A stretch of 64,000 bases of DNA, from NCBI GenBank assembly GCA_026707405.1, contig JAPOWW010000002.1, positions 62,001 to 126,000 of the forward strand. Reading direction: 5' to 3'. The stretch is from Chloroflexota bacterium. Its GTDB lineage: Bacteria; Chloroflexota; UBA11872; VXNJ01. Both the position numbers and the translations under genes were made by a program. Below are positions 1 to 8,108 of the stretch, in pieces. Below the pieces are notes generated by a model. That model saw only the letters and a program-made list of their open reading frames with translations, was not told the origin of the DNA and searched no databases. Position 1 is the first letter of the stretch. Each line of letters begins with the position of its first letter.

Positions 1-905
1 TAGATCGCGTTTCGGTCATCGATCCAGGACTGCGGCAGCTCTATTGCTTCGATTGCCGCCTCCTGGACGGCGGCGAATATGCCTGAGTCCATGTTGCTCT
101 TCACTCGGTAAAGCGCCTCGACCAGCCGGGCGTTGCCCGCCGCCCAGCCTATCCGCCAGCCTGTCATGTTGTACGTCTTGGAAAGCGAGTGGAACTCGAT
201 CGCGCATTCGTCGGCGCCTGGCACTTCCAGAATGCTGGGCGCCCGGTAACCATCGAAAGTCACCTCGGAGTAGGCGGCATCCTGGCATACGGCGAGGCCG
301 TGTTGAAGGCCAAACTCCACGACCCGCTCATAGAAGTCCGGTCCGGCAACCGCGGAAGTCGGGTTATTGGGATAGCAAAGCCAGATAGCCTTGGCTCTCG
401 CCAGCACTTCTGCCGGAATTGCGTCCAGATCCGGCATCCAAGCGAGCTCCGCTTTCAGGGGCATGAAGTGGACCTGCCCGCCTACGAGATTTGCGCCAAT
501 GCTGTATACGGGATAGCCCGGATCGGGCACCAGCACGAAGTCGCCCGGATTGATCAGCGCCAGCGGCATGTGAGCTATGCCCTCTTTGGAGCCAATCAGC
601 GGGACTAGCTGGCTGCCGGGATCGACGTCTACCCCGAACCGCCGGGCGTACCAGCCGGAAATCGCCTCTCGAAAGGTGTCGAGGCCGTCCTCACAGTACT
701 GATGAGTGGATGGGTCCTGGGCCCCGGCATAGAGCCTGTCGATCACCGCCTGCGGCGTCGGAAGGTCTGGATCTCCCTTGGCCAGGGTAATCACGTCAAC
801 CCCGGAAGCGGCCTTCTCATCCCGCAGCTTGTCAAGGCGGGCAAACAGGTACGGGGGCAGCTCTTCGATCCTGTCTGCGAGCTTAATTTCGGGGTTTGCT
901 TTCAT
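1..905 (-). CDS. dapL: LL-diaminopimelate aminotransferase (C-terminus beyond window)
   Basis: A fold-type I PLP aminotransferase of which about 301 N-terminal residues are in the window; the family is about 390 residues, so the C-terminus lies beyond the left edge. The N-terminus carries the family pattern ITLAKGDPDLPTP. The PLP lysine is in SLSKTYNMTGWRIGW, about residue 243 (codon at 177-179). The ATG at 905 has AGGAT seven bases upstream. It lies 35 bases after dapF on the same strand. This suggests the one-step transamination of tetrahydrodipicolinate to LL-diaminopimelate, the substrate of DapF, in lysine and peptidoglycan synthesis. The class I aminotransferase family is certain; the DapL assignment rests on the dapF context and the N-terminal motif. 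Confidence 0.85.
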   Translation of the reverse strand, partial: MKANPEIKLADRIEELPPYLFARLDKLRDEKAASGVDVITLAKGDPDLPTPQAVIDRLYAGAQDPSTHQYCEDGLDTFREAISGWYARRFGVDVDPGSQLVPLIGSKEGIAHMPLALINPGDFVLVPDPGYPVYSIGANLVGGQVHFMPLKAELAWMPDLDAIPAEVLARAKAIWLCYPNNPTSAVAGPDFYERVVEFGLQHGLAVCQDAAYSEVTFDGYRAPSILEVPGADECAIEFHSLSKTYNMTGWRIGWAAGNARLVEALYRVKSNMDSGIFAAVQEAAIEAIELPQSWIDDRNAI

Positions 906-940
906 CGTGTCTATCCTGTGGTTTTGCGGAGACCGCTTGA

Positions 941-1801
941 TCAGCTTACGACTTGGTAGATTGAAGTCGCGTGCAGTTGGCCTTCGAACACGCGCTCAGC
1001 GGGGCCGGTCATAATCACTTCGCTTCCTTCTCCCCGCCATTCCAGTTCCAGAGCGCCGCCGTCGACTTGAAGCTCGATTGCCCCAGGCTCGGCGCGTCCC
1101 GTGACCACGGCGGCCGCCGCCGTCGCCGAGGCTCCCGATCCGCAGGCTAGTGTGATGCCGGCGCCGCGTTCCCATACTCGCATTCTCAGGTTTTGAGGAC
1201 CGATCACCTGGCAAATTTCGAAGTTGACGCGTTGGGGAAAGACGGGGTGGTTTTCCACCTTGGGACCGATGTTCTCCAGGTCGAACGCGTTCACGTCTTC
1301 AACGAACGCAACAGCGTGAGGATTGCCCATCGACAAGGCCGTGATTGAAAGTTCAGCGCCATCGACTGACAGCGCGCGATTTACGATTCGGTCTCCTTGC
1401 ATGTCGATGGGAATCAAGGCCGGGTCGAACTCGGGCACGCCCATTCCAACCGTTACGCGATAGCGATCCGGTTCGGCTTCGGCCACGCGAATCCAGCGGG
1501 GTCCGGCGCCGGTCAATACGTCGGTCTTCTCCTCGCCGATTTCTCCGCGCTCATGCAGGAAGCGGGCGAAGCAGCGAATCCCGTTACCGCACATCTCGCC
1601 GATTGAGCCGTCCGGGTTGTACATTTTCATTTCGAGTCCGCGGTCGTTGTCGCCGTCGATGAGAATGAGTCCATCGGCGCCGATTCCGAAATGCCGGTCG
1701 CACACGTCGACCGCCAGTCGGCTCCAGTCCTCCGATGATTCTCTGCGAGCATCGACCATGACGAAATCGTTGCCCGCGCCGTGCATTTTGCTGAAGTCCA
1801 T
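941..1801 (-). CDS. dapF: diaminopimelate epimerase
   Basis: Converts LL- to meso-diaminopimelate for lysine and peptidoglycan synthesis. The 286-residue protein starts with the family N-terminus MDFSKMHGAGNDF. It has both catalytic cysteine loops: CGNGIRCFARF near residue 75 and ACGSGASATAAA near residue 220. The frame also allows a GTG at 1819, but it abuts a GAGGAG sequence with no spacer, so I chose the ATG at 1801 that matches the family. The GAGGAG lies 17 bases from that ATG, which is long, so the start is not fully settled. It sits between miaA and dapL on the minus strand, probably in one operon. Confidence 0.95.
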   Translation of the reverse strand: MDFSKMHGAGNDFVMVDARRESSEDWSRLAVDVCDRHFGIGADGLILIDGDNDRGLEMKMYNPDGSIGEMCGNGIRCFARFLHERGEIGEEKTDVLTGAGPRWIRVAEAEPDRYRVTVGMGVPEFDPALIPIDMQGDRIVNRALSVDGAELSITALSMGNPHAVAFVEDVNAFDLENIGPKVENHPVFPQRVNFEICQVIGPQNLRMRVWERGAGITLACGSGASATAAAAVVTGRAEPGAIELQVDGGALELEWRGEGSEVIMTGPAERVFEGQLHATSIYQVVS

Positions 1802-1914
1802 AGGTACGGCTGTCAACACTCCTCGTTTTCTCGAACGTCAATGCGCGCCCGCTCTTGCGAAGCGGTCGGTAACTCAACTATAGGGTACAAAACGAGATAA
1901 TCTCGGTAGTGTGG

Positions 1915-2856
1915 CTATGCGCCCTCGCCGGCGAGGAACTCACGGATTCGGCGTGAGACCCCGTCCACCGTGTCCCGACCTCGCGGATACCATTCGACGC
2001 GCTCGCGATTGCGGAACCAGGTCATCTGCCTGCGGGCGTATTGCCTGGTCGCGACCGCCGTCGCTTCCCGCGCTTCGGCCAGGGTGCAGCGGCCAAACAG
2101 GTAGTCGAAGGCCTGGCTGTAGCCGATCGTCCTGCTCGCCACGGAGTCTTTCCCGTGGCCGCTCGACCAGAGCCTGCGCGCCTCGTCCAGCAGTCCCTGC
2201 TCGATCATCATGTCGACGCGGAGCCGGATCCGCTCCGAAAGCTCGGCCCGCGGCAGATGCAATCCCAGGACTAGCGTTCGCCTGGCCGGCTGCCCCCTCT
2301 CTTCCAGCTCACGAATCGACTTGCCGGTGGCCAGCTTTACCTCAATCGCGCGCAGCACGCGGCGCGGATTTTTCAGATCGATGGTTCCTGCTCCCACCGG
2401 GTCAAGGCTCCGCAGTCTTGCCGCTAGATCGTCGATGCCATACCGGACAAGATCGTCCTCCAGCTTTCGACGGATTTCCGGGTTTGCCGGTGCTGGCGAG
2501 ACGCCGCGTGTCAGCGCCTCGACGTACTGCCCCGTGCCTCCCACCAAGAACGGAGTTCTCCCACGCGATTCGATCTCGTTGATGGCTTCCAGCGCGCCCC
2601 GCAGATAGCTCACGACCGAGAACTCGTCGAATGGATCGGCCACGTCGATCATGTGATGTCTCAGGCGCTTTTGTTCGCACATGGTCGGCTTGGACGTGCC
2701 GATGTTCATGCCGCGATAGATTTGCCTGGAGTCCGCCGCGACGACTTCGCCATCGAAAAGCGGCGCTACCTCCAGGGCCAGACCAGTCTTGCCGGAGGCG
2801 GTTGGTCCGACTATGCAGATTAGCGGCGAGTCGACGACCGGAGGTCTGAGTTGCAA
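1915..2856 (-). CDS. miaA: tRNA dimethylallyltransferase
   Basis: Transfers a dimethylallyl group to N6 of adenosine 37 in tRNAs that read codons starting with U. The protein has 313 residues, normal for the family. The N-terminal P-loop GPTASGKTG is at about residues 17-25. It is followed by the family patterns VVAADSRQIYRGMNIGTSKP and, later, GGTGQYVEAL and RRVLRAIEV. The C-terminal part has TRQYARRQMTWFRNR, typical of MiaA. It is the first gene of a leftward miaA-dapF-dapL group and is divergent from fchA. Confidence 0.95.
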   Translation of the reverse strand: MQLRPPVVDSPLICIVGPTASGKTGLALEVAPLFDGEVVAADSRQIYRGMNIGTSKPTMCEQKRLRHHMIDVADPFDEFSVVSYLRGALEAINEIESRGRTPFLVGGTGQYVEALTRGVSPAPANPEIRRKLEDDLVRYGIDDLAARLRSLDPVGAGTIDLKNPRRVLRAIEVKLATGKSIRELEERGQPARRTLVLGLHLPRAELSERIRLRVDMMIEQGLLDEARRLWSSGHGKDSVASRTIGYSQAFDYLFGRCTLAEAREATAVATRQYARRQMTWFRNRERVEWYPRGRDTVDGVSRRIREFLAGEGA

Positions 2857-3081
2857 GTTAAGCCGCCTCGGAGAATCCGCTTGTTTGGACAGGCATGGTC
2901 GAGGTCGCTGATAAAATTACCGCCACGCTGGTCGGCGCCGCGAGAACCGCCGTATGGGTGCGGTGACCGGGTTGATCCAGGCGATGACTCATTTCCGAAG
3001 ATGTGTTTGCTGTGGTGCGGTGACTTGCGGCTTGCCGTTCATACTCTCGTGAGCGGGAGCTTAGCGAATGGCTGTTGAGCG

Positions 3082-3735
3082 ATGACTGAGATTAGCGGAT
3101 CGACCATCGGCGAGTTTCTCGATTCGCTCGCGTCGAAGTCGTCGACTCCGGGAGGCGGCGCTGCGGCGGCAATGACCGCTGCGCTCGGGGCCGCAATCAT
3201 CGAGATGGCGTGCAGCTTCGCTATCGGGCGCAGGAAGTACGCCAGTCATCAAGACCAACTCCAGCACGCGTCCGACAGATGTCGAGAAATCCGCGCTCGC
3301 GCCATTGAGCTGGCCGATCTCGACAGCCAGGTATTCCAGGAGGTCATGGACGCGTTTCGATTGCCGCGCGACTCCAAAGTGCGGCGTGAGTGTCGTAAGC
3401 GCGCAATATCCCGGTCTGCTGAAAACTCGGCGCGAGTTCCCCTGGAGCTTGCGGAGCTTTGCGGGGAGTTGGTCGGTTTGGGAGCCGACGCGGCCGAATT
3501 GGGTAATCCGAACTTGGTCGCCGACGCCGTAGGCGGCGCGGCGCTGGCCCGCGGCGCTGTACGAATATGTGAATTGAACGTGAGGTCAAACCTGGCACTG
3601 GTAAGCGATGACGAGTTCGTTGCTTCAGCTCGGCGGCGTCTGCGGCATGCTGTGGACGCGTCGCAATCAGCCGATGTCTTGGTCGAGCGCTATCTTTCCA
3701 ATGACGACTCGCCCGAGGACTCTACAAATGGCTAG
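3082..3735 (+). CDS. fchA: methenyltetrahydrofolate cyclohydrolase of the FTCD_C/FchA family
   Basis: A 217-residue helical protein of the cyclodeaminase/cyclohydrolase (FTCD_C) family. It shows the N-terminal signature STPGGGAAAAMTAALGAA (residues 22-39) and the expected length for stand-alone members. Two activities are known in this family: formimino-THF cyclodeaminase and methenyl-THF cyclohydrolase (FchA). It overlaps folD by 8 bases and is followed by fhs, with no histidine-degradation genes nearby, so I infer the cyclohydrolase role. The neighbouring FolD has lost cyclohydrolase residues, which supports that reading. It is the first gene of the rightward operon. The exact reaction is inferred; the family is clear. 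Confidence 0.85.
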   Translation: MTEISGSTIGEFLDSLASKSSTPGGGAAAAMTAALGAAIIEMACSFAIGRRKYASHQDQLQHASDRCREIRARAIELADLDSQVFQEVMDAFRLPRDSKVRRECRKRAISRSAENSARVPLELAELCGELVGLGADAAELGNPNLVADAVGGAALARGAVRICELNVRSNLALVSDDEFVASARRRLRHAVDASQSADVLVERYLSNDDSPEDSTNG

Positions 3736-4576
3736 ACCGACTCTGATGCTCGGTCGTGCGCCCGCGGACAGATTGATCGACGAGTTGCGCCGGGGATTCG
3801 CGGAGCTTTCGGCAAGTTCCGGCCCGGTCACCATGCAAACGATCAAGTGCGGAGAATCCCCGGCGGTCGCGGGCTATGAGAAGGCCGTGCGCCGCACCTT
3901 TCGCCGCGTTGGCGTCAATTTGCGCGGTGGCACGTTCCCATATGAGGTTAGTGACCAGGCTCTGATCGAGGAGATCGAGCGCGCCAACACCGACGCGAGT
4001 GTCCGGGGAGTGCTTCTCTTCGAACCGTTGCCGCCTCACGTGAACGCGGAGCTGGTAAAAGCCGGTCTTTCACCGGATAAGGACGTAGACTGCGTGACGC
4101 CGAGACGGCTGGGCGATTTCTATTCGGGTCAGTCGGACGTGGCGCCCGCAACCGCCGCGGCTGTGATCCAGATGCTCGACCATTACGCAATCGCCATCGA
4201 AGGCAGGCGGGTGGTCGTGGTCGGACGCAGCAGCGTCGTCGGCAGGCCCGTGGCTTTGCTCCTCACCTTCAGGAACGCAACGGTGACGGTGTGCCATACG
4301 CGGACACGGACGCTCGACGAGGAGCTTCGACGGGCGGAGATCATCGTGGCTGCGGCGGGTGCGCCTGAACTGATCACGTCGGACTATGTTTCCGAAGGAG
4401 TGGTTGTTGTCGACGTGGGAACCAACTACGTCGAGGGCCGCGTTGTAGGTGACGTACACTTCGAGGGAGTGTCGAAGAAGGCCAAGGCCATTACTCCGGT
4501 CCCCAGGGGTGTTGGACCTCTCACGACGGTGATGCTGGCGCGGAATCTCTTTAATCTGGCGTGTGCCGGAGAATAG
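3728..4576 (+). CDS. folD: methylenetetrahydrofolate dehydrogenase (FolD family), probably dehydrogenase only
   Basis: A 282-residue FolD-fold protein. The ATG at 3728 lies inside the end of fchA (8-base overlap). The NADP-binding loop VVVVGRSSVVGRPVA and the C-terminal signature KAITPVPRGVGPLTTVML are present. Aligned by eye to human MTHFD1, Tyr52 is kept (Tyr50 here), Lys56 is replaced by Val54, Gln100 by Phe98, and Asp125 is kept (Asp121). The usual PCTPxG motif reads VAPATAAAV. The cyclohydrolase half-reaction should therefore be weak or lost, leaving NAD(P)-dependent oxidation of methylene-THF, with FchA supplying the cyclohydrolase. It overlaps fhs by 14 bases. The family call is secure; loss of activity is inferred. 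Confidence 0.9.
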   Translation: MARPTLMLGRAPADRLIDELRRGFAELSASSGPVTMQTIKCGESPAVAGYEKAVRRTFRRVGVNLRGGTFPYEVSDQALIEEIERANTDASVRGVLLFEPLPPHVNAELVKAGLSPDKDVDCVTPRRLGDFYSGQSDVAPATAAAVIQMLDHYAIAIEGRRVVVVGRSSVVGRPVALLLTFRNATVTVCHTRTRTLDEELRRAEIIVAAAGAPELITSDYVSEGVVVVDVGTNYVEGRVVGDVHFEGVSKKAKAITPVPRGVGPLTTVMLARNLFNLACAGE

Positions 4577-6257
4577 GATTGCTTACTCGACGTCTTTCAC
4601 GACCCCCGACGGGGAGCGCGGATTGAAGCCCATAGTCGACGTTGCCAAGTCAGCGGGAATCAGCCTCGACGAGATCGATCTTTATGGTCGTTTCAAGGCC
4701 AAGGTCCATCTAAGCCTGCTGGACCGGCTTGCCGACAGGCCGAACGGCAAGCTGGTCCTGGTCACCGGCATCACTCCAACCACCAAGGGCGAAGGTAAGA
4801 CGACCGTATCTATCGGCCTCTCGCAGTCGCTGCGAAGTTTGGGGCATAACGTAATCGCGTGCCTTCGCGAGCCATCGCTCGGCCCCGTATTTGGAATGAA
4901 GGGCGGCGCAACAGGTGGTGGGAAATCCCGAATACACCCCCACACCGATATCAATCTGCACTTCAACGGCGACTTTCACGCCATCACGTCGGCTCACAAT
5001 CTGCTCTCGGCGGTCATAGATAACCATATTCATCACGGCAATAAGCTGGGGTTGGATCCCCGCCGGATCACCTGGCGGCGGGCCATCGATATGAACGACC
5101 GCGCGCTGACGAATATCGTCACCGGTCTTGGCGGACCCCGCCGTGGCGTTCCCAGAGAGAGCGGATTCGACATCACGCCGGCGTCGGAGATCATGGCGAT
5201 TCTCTGTCTCTCTCGGGACTTGCACGACCTCAAGCGCCGTCTCGGACAGATTGTCGTTGGTCGAACGTTCAGCGGCGAATCGGTCGCCGCCGCCGACCTG
5301 AACTGCCATAACGCAATGGCACTGCTGCTGCGCGACGCCATCATGCCGAATCTCGTCCAGAACGATGACGGAGGTCCTGTCATCGTTCACGGCGGCCCCT
5401 TCGCCAACATAGCCCACGGGTGCAGTTCGATTCTGGGTACCCGGATGGGGCTGAAGCTCGCCGACTACACGGTCACCGAGGCGGGATTCGGGGCCGATCT
5501 GGGAGCGGAGAAGTTCCTCGACATCAAGTGCCGGGCGGGTGGCTTCGCTCCAAGCCTGGCGGTGATCGTCGCAACTGTACGGGCGCTGAAGCGCCACGGC
5601 GGAGTACGCGCCTCGGCCCTCGAAGCGGAGAATGTAAACGCGGTCGCAGCGGGTCTCATAAACCTGCAGAAGCACGTCGAGAACATGACGGCGTTCAAGC
5701 TGAAGGCGGTCGTCGCGGTCAATCGATTCGAGACCGATACCGACGACGAGATCCACGCGATTCTCGACTATTGTCGCGGCGCGTCTATACCCGCCGCGGT
5801 TACTAGTGTCTTCAGCCGAGGAGCCGAGGGAGGGCTGGAGTTGGCCGAGACTGTCGTGGACGCGATTCCGTCTGCTGAGCCGGAATACTGTCCTCTATAC
5901 GGATTGGACCTGCCTGCTCGAAGGAAGATCGAAGAGATAGCCACCGCAATCTACGGAGCGCGGGAGGTGGTGTTTGCGCCGGGCGTACGTGGGGCGATAC
6001 GGCGATTTCGGTCCGCCGGCTACGGCGACTTGCCGATATGCGTGGCGAAGACCCAGTATTCGCTCTCCGACAATCCGCGTGCGATTGGCCGTCCGGAGGG
6101 ATTCACGATTACCGTGCGCGAAGCCCGGCTATCTGCGGGCGCGGGGTTCATTGTGGCGCTTACGGGCGATATGTTGACGATGCCCGGTCTTCCCGAAGTC
6201 CCGTCCGCCGAGGGCATGATGCTTCATTCCGACGGAACGGTTACCGGGCTTTTATAA
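4563..6257 (+). CDS. fhs: formate-tetrahydrofolate ligase
   Basis: ATP-dependent synthesis of 10-formyl-THF from formate and THF. The 564-residue protein has the full family length. It has the nucleotide loop TPTTKGEGKTT near residue 80, the signature VATVRALKRHGG, and the C-terminal block FTITVREARLSAGAGF. The start is a GTG at 4563, inside the folD end (14-base overlap), giving translational coupling. One local oddity: the conserved glycine loop normally ending GGGYAQVVPMEDIN reads GGGKSRIHPHTDIN (changed codons 4923-4946), while the sequence on both sides follows the family closely. With fchA and folD it completes the formate to methylene-THF branch. Confidence 0.96.
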   Translation: MPENRIAYSTSFTTPDGERGLKPIVDVAKSAGISLDEIDLYGRFKAKVHLSLLDRLADRPNGKLVLVTGITPTTKGEGKTTVSIGLSQSLRSLGHNVIACLREPSLGPVFGMKGGATGGGKSRIHPHTDINLHFNGDFHAITSAHNLLSAVIDNHIHHGNKLGLDPRRITWRRAIDMNDRALTNIVTGLGGPRRGVPRESGFDITPASEIMAILCLSRDLHDLKRRLGQIVVGRTFSGESVAAADLNCHNAMALLLRDAIMPNLVQNDDGGPVIVHGGPFANIAHGCSSILGTRMGLKLADYTVTEAGFGADLGAEKFLDIKCRAGGFAPSLAVIVATVRALKRHGGVRASALEAENVNAVAAGLINLQKHVENMTAFKLKAVVAVNRFETDTDDEIHAILDYCRGASIPAAVTSVFSRGAEGGLELAETVVDAIPSAEPEYCPLYGLDLPARRKIEEIATAIYGAREVVFAPGVRGAIRRFRSAGYGDLPICVAKTQYSLSDNPRAIGRPEGFTITVREARLSAGAGFIVALTGDMLTMPGLPEVPSAEGMMLHSDGTVTGLL

Positions 6258-6364
6258 CCTGCCGGTTTATCGCTGTTGACAGGGTTGTGGGAAAGGCCGT
6301 TTGTCTTGCCACAATATGATCCGATGGAATCTGTTTCAGGGCGCGGCTGATCCCATATGAACCT

Positions 6365-6382
6365 CAAGCGCCTTGGGGCTTG
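6365..6382. terminator. weak hairpin in the fhs/mutL convergent gap
   Basis: The 129-base gap between the convergent fhs and mutL stops contains the inverted repeat CAAGC (6365-6369) and GCTTG (6378-6382) around an 8-base loop, just past the mutL stop. There is no T-run on either side, so an intrinsic terminator is only a possibility. Confidence 0.2.
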
Positions 6383-6386
6383 CCGT

Positions 6387-8108
6387 CTAACCTCTGCCGA
6401 ACTGTTGGTCGAGAAGCTCGCGGCTTAGTTTCAGAGTCGTCGGACGCCCGTGAGGGCACGTTCGGCCCAGATCGCATTCAAGCAGTTGTTCAATCAGCGC
6501 CTGCATCTCCGGGACCGAAAGCCCGTCGCCCGACTTGACGGCGCTCTTACAGGCTACCCCCCATCGCGCCCGCTCCCTGGGATCGGACCGCCGTCCCTCG
6601 ACCGTGGACAGGTCTCCCACGAGTTCTTCCAAAAAACCCCCCGCCTGCCGTCCCGCCGCCATGGATGGGACGGCGTTTACGATCCAGGTGGTACCGCCCA
6701 GGTTCCGCGCGTCAATACCGAAACCGGATAGCAGCTTGCCGTTCTCTTCGAGCCAGGCTGACGCTAGTGCGCCAAGCTCGACGGATTGACCCTCTAAGAG
6801 CTGCTGCCGGTCGGGCGTGTCGTTGGAGCTCAGCAGCTCCTCATACAGCACCCGTTCGTGTGCCGTGTGCTGGTCTATCAGATACAGCCCGTCCGGTCCC
6901 GCCGCCACGATGTAGGTTCTGTCGATCTGGCCCAACGCCCGCATGTGAGGCGAAGTGATTTGCCCGTCGCTTATCGAGGACGCGGGTGAATCGGGGGACG
7001 GACTTGGCCGCATTTGCGCTGATGTGTTTGCTAGGTTGTTCGGGGGACTTTGGGGGAGCCTCGAAGGAATGAAGAACGAGTCGACCACCGGACGCGTGTC
7101 GCCGATCTCGACCGGAACGAAATCGCTCCGTTCGATGAGCGTGCGGCGGATCGCGTTTGAAAGTCGGCTGAACAGCCGCCCGGAGTCGCGAAACCGCACC
7201 TCGGCCTTTGCCGGATGAATATTTACGTCGACCTCATCAGGCGGCAGCTCCAGGTGGAGAAAAGCTGCGGGATGCCTTCCGGCTGGCAGAAGACCTCGGT
7301 AAGCCTCCGCGAGGGCCGCGGACAGGGTCGGATTGCCGACCCAGCGTCCGTTCACGAAGAATGAAATGTGCCCGCGATTGGCCCAGTCGCGGCCGGGTTT
7401 GCTGACAAACCCTTCGATGCCGAGCCATTTCCCAGGCTCGATTGGCAGCAACGTGTCTACAAGTTCAACTCCATACAGGGCGAGCAGGCAGTCCCCCAGC
7501 GAGCCAGTGCCCGGGGTGGAAAATGAAGGCCTTCCGTCGGCTGACGCGGCGAATCCGACCGAAGGCCGGGCGAGCGCCAGGCTCCGCGCAACGTTCAGGA
7601 TGTGAAACGTCTCGGTGCGGTCGGACTTGAGGAACTCCATGCGCACAGGGAAGTTTTCGAACAGTCGGGATACGACGACCTCCGTACCTGCCGCGCCCCC
7701 ATGCGGCTCGTCGGCGATTACCTGCTCGCCGTGGACGACGATCTTCCGTCCGACAAGGACTTCCTTCGGCCGGGACGCGATGCCGAGCTCGGCTACGGCC
7801 GAGATGCTGCACAGAGCCTCGCCTCGAAAGCCGAGAGTCATAATGCTCAAGAGGTCGTTTTCGCTGCGGAGCTTGCTGGTGCAGTGACGTTCGACCGCTT
7901 CACGCAGCTCGCCGGGGGGAATGCCGGTACCGTCGTCGACAACCCGAATCAGACGCCTTCCGCCGTCCTCGAAGTCGATCCGGATGGACTTGGCTCCGGC
8001 GTCGAGGCTGTTCTCGACGAGCTCTTTGATAACCGATGCCGGTCGCTCGATCACCTCGCCGGCGGCGATTTTGCCAGTCACTTCCGGCGGGAGCCGGCGG
8101 ATAGTCAC
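6387..8108 (-). CDS. mutL: DNA mismatch repair protein MutL with endonuclease motif
   Basis: A GHKL ATPase that couples MutS recognition to strand incision. The N-terminal ATPase motifs are KIAAGEVIERP, ELVENSLDAG, DDGTGI and GFRGEAL. The C-terminal half carries the metal-dependent nickase motif as DQHTAHERVLYEE (consensus DQHA, Ala to Thr) together with ACK and CPHGRPT, as expected where MutH is absent. I chose the GTG at 8108 because it gives the family start M-TIRRLPPEV and overlaps the mutS stop as GTGA. The frame stays open to 8132, which would add eight residues. Length is 573 residues. It is coupled to mutS. Confidence 0.96.
   Translation of the reverse strand: MTIRRLPPEVTGKIAAGEVIERPASVIKELVENSLDAGAKSIRIDFEDGGRRLIRVVDDGTGIPPGELREAVERHCTSKLRSENDLLSIMTLGFRGEALCSISAVAELGIASRPKEVLVGRKIVVHGEQVIADEPHGGAAGTEVVVSRLFENFPVRMEFLKSDRTETFHILNVARSLALARPSVGFAASADGRPSFSTPGTGSLGDCLLALYGVELVDTLLPIEPGKWLGIEGFVSKPGRDWANRGHISFFVNGRWVGNPTLSAALAEAYRGLLPAGRHPAAFLHLELPPDEVDVNIHPAKAEVRFRDSGRLFSRLSNAIRRTLIERSDFVPVEIGDTRPVVDSFFIPSRLPQSPPNNLANTSAQMRPSPSPDSPASSISDGQITSPHMRALGQIDRTYIVAAGPDGLYLIDQHTAHERVLYEELLSSNDTPDRQQLLEGQSVELGALASAWLEENGKLLSGFGIDARNLGGTTWIVNAVPSMAAGRQAGGFLEELVGDLSTVEGRRSDPRERARWGVACKSAVKSGDGLSVPEMQALIEQLLECDLGRTCPHGRPTTLKLSRELLDQQFGRG

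Noticed and set aside
3608-3727. Forty extra in-frame residues before folD
   Set aside because: They lie inside fchA in another frame, and the ATG at 3728 gives the normal FolD length.
4710-5756. 348-codon frame on the minus strand
   Set aside because: Antisense to fhs, which has strong family motifs; no recognisable protein.
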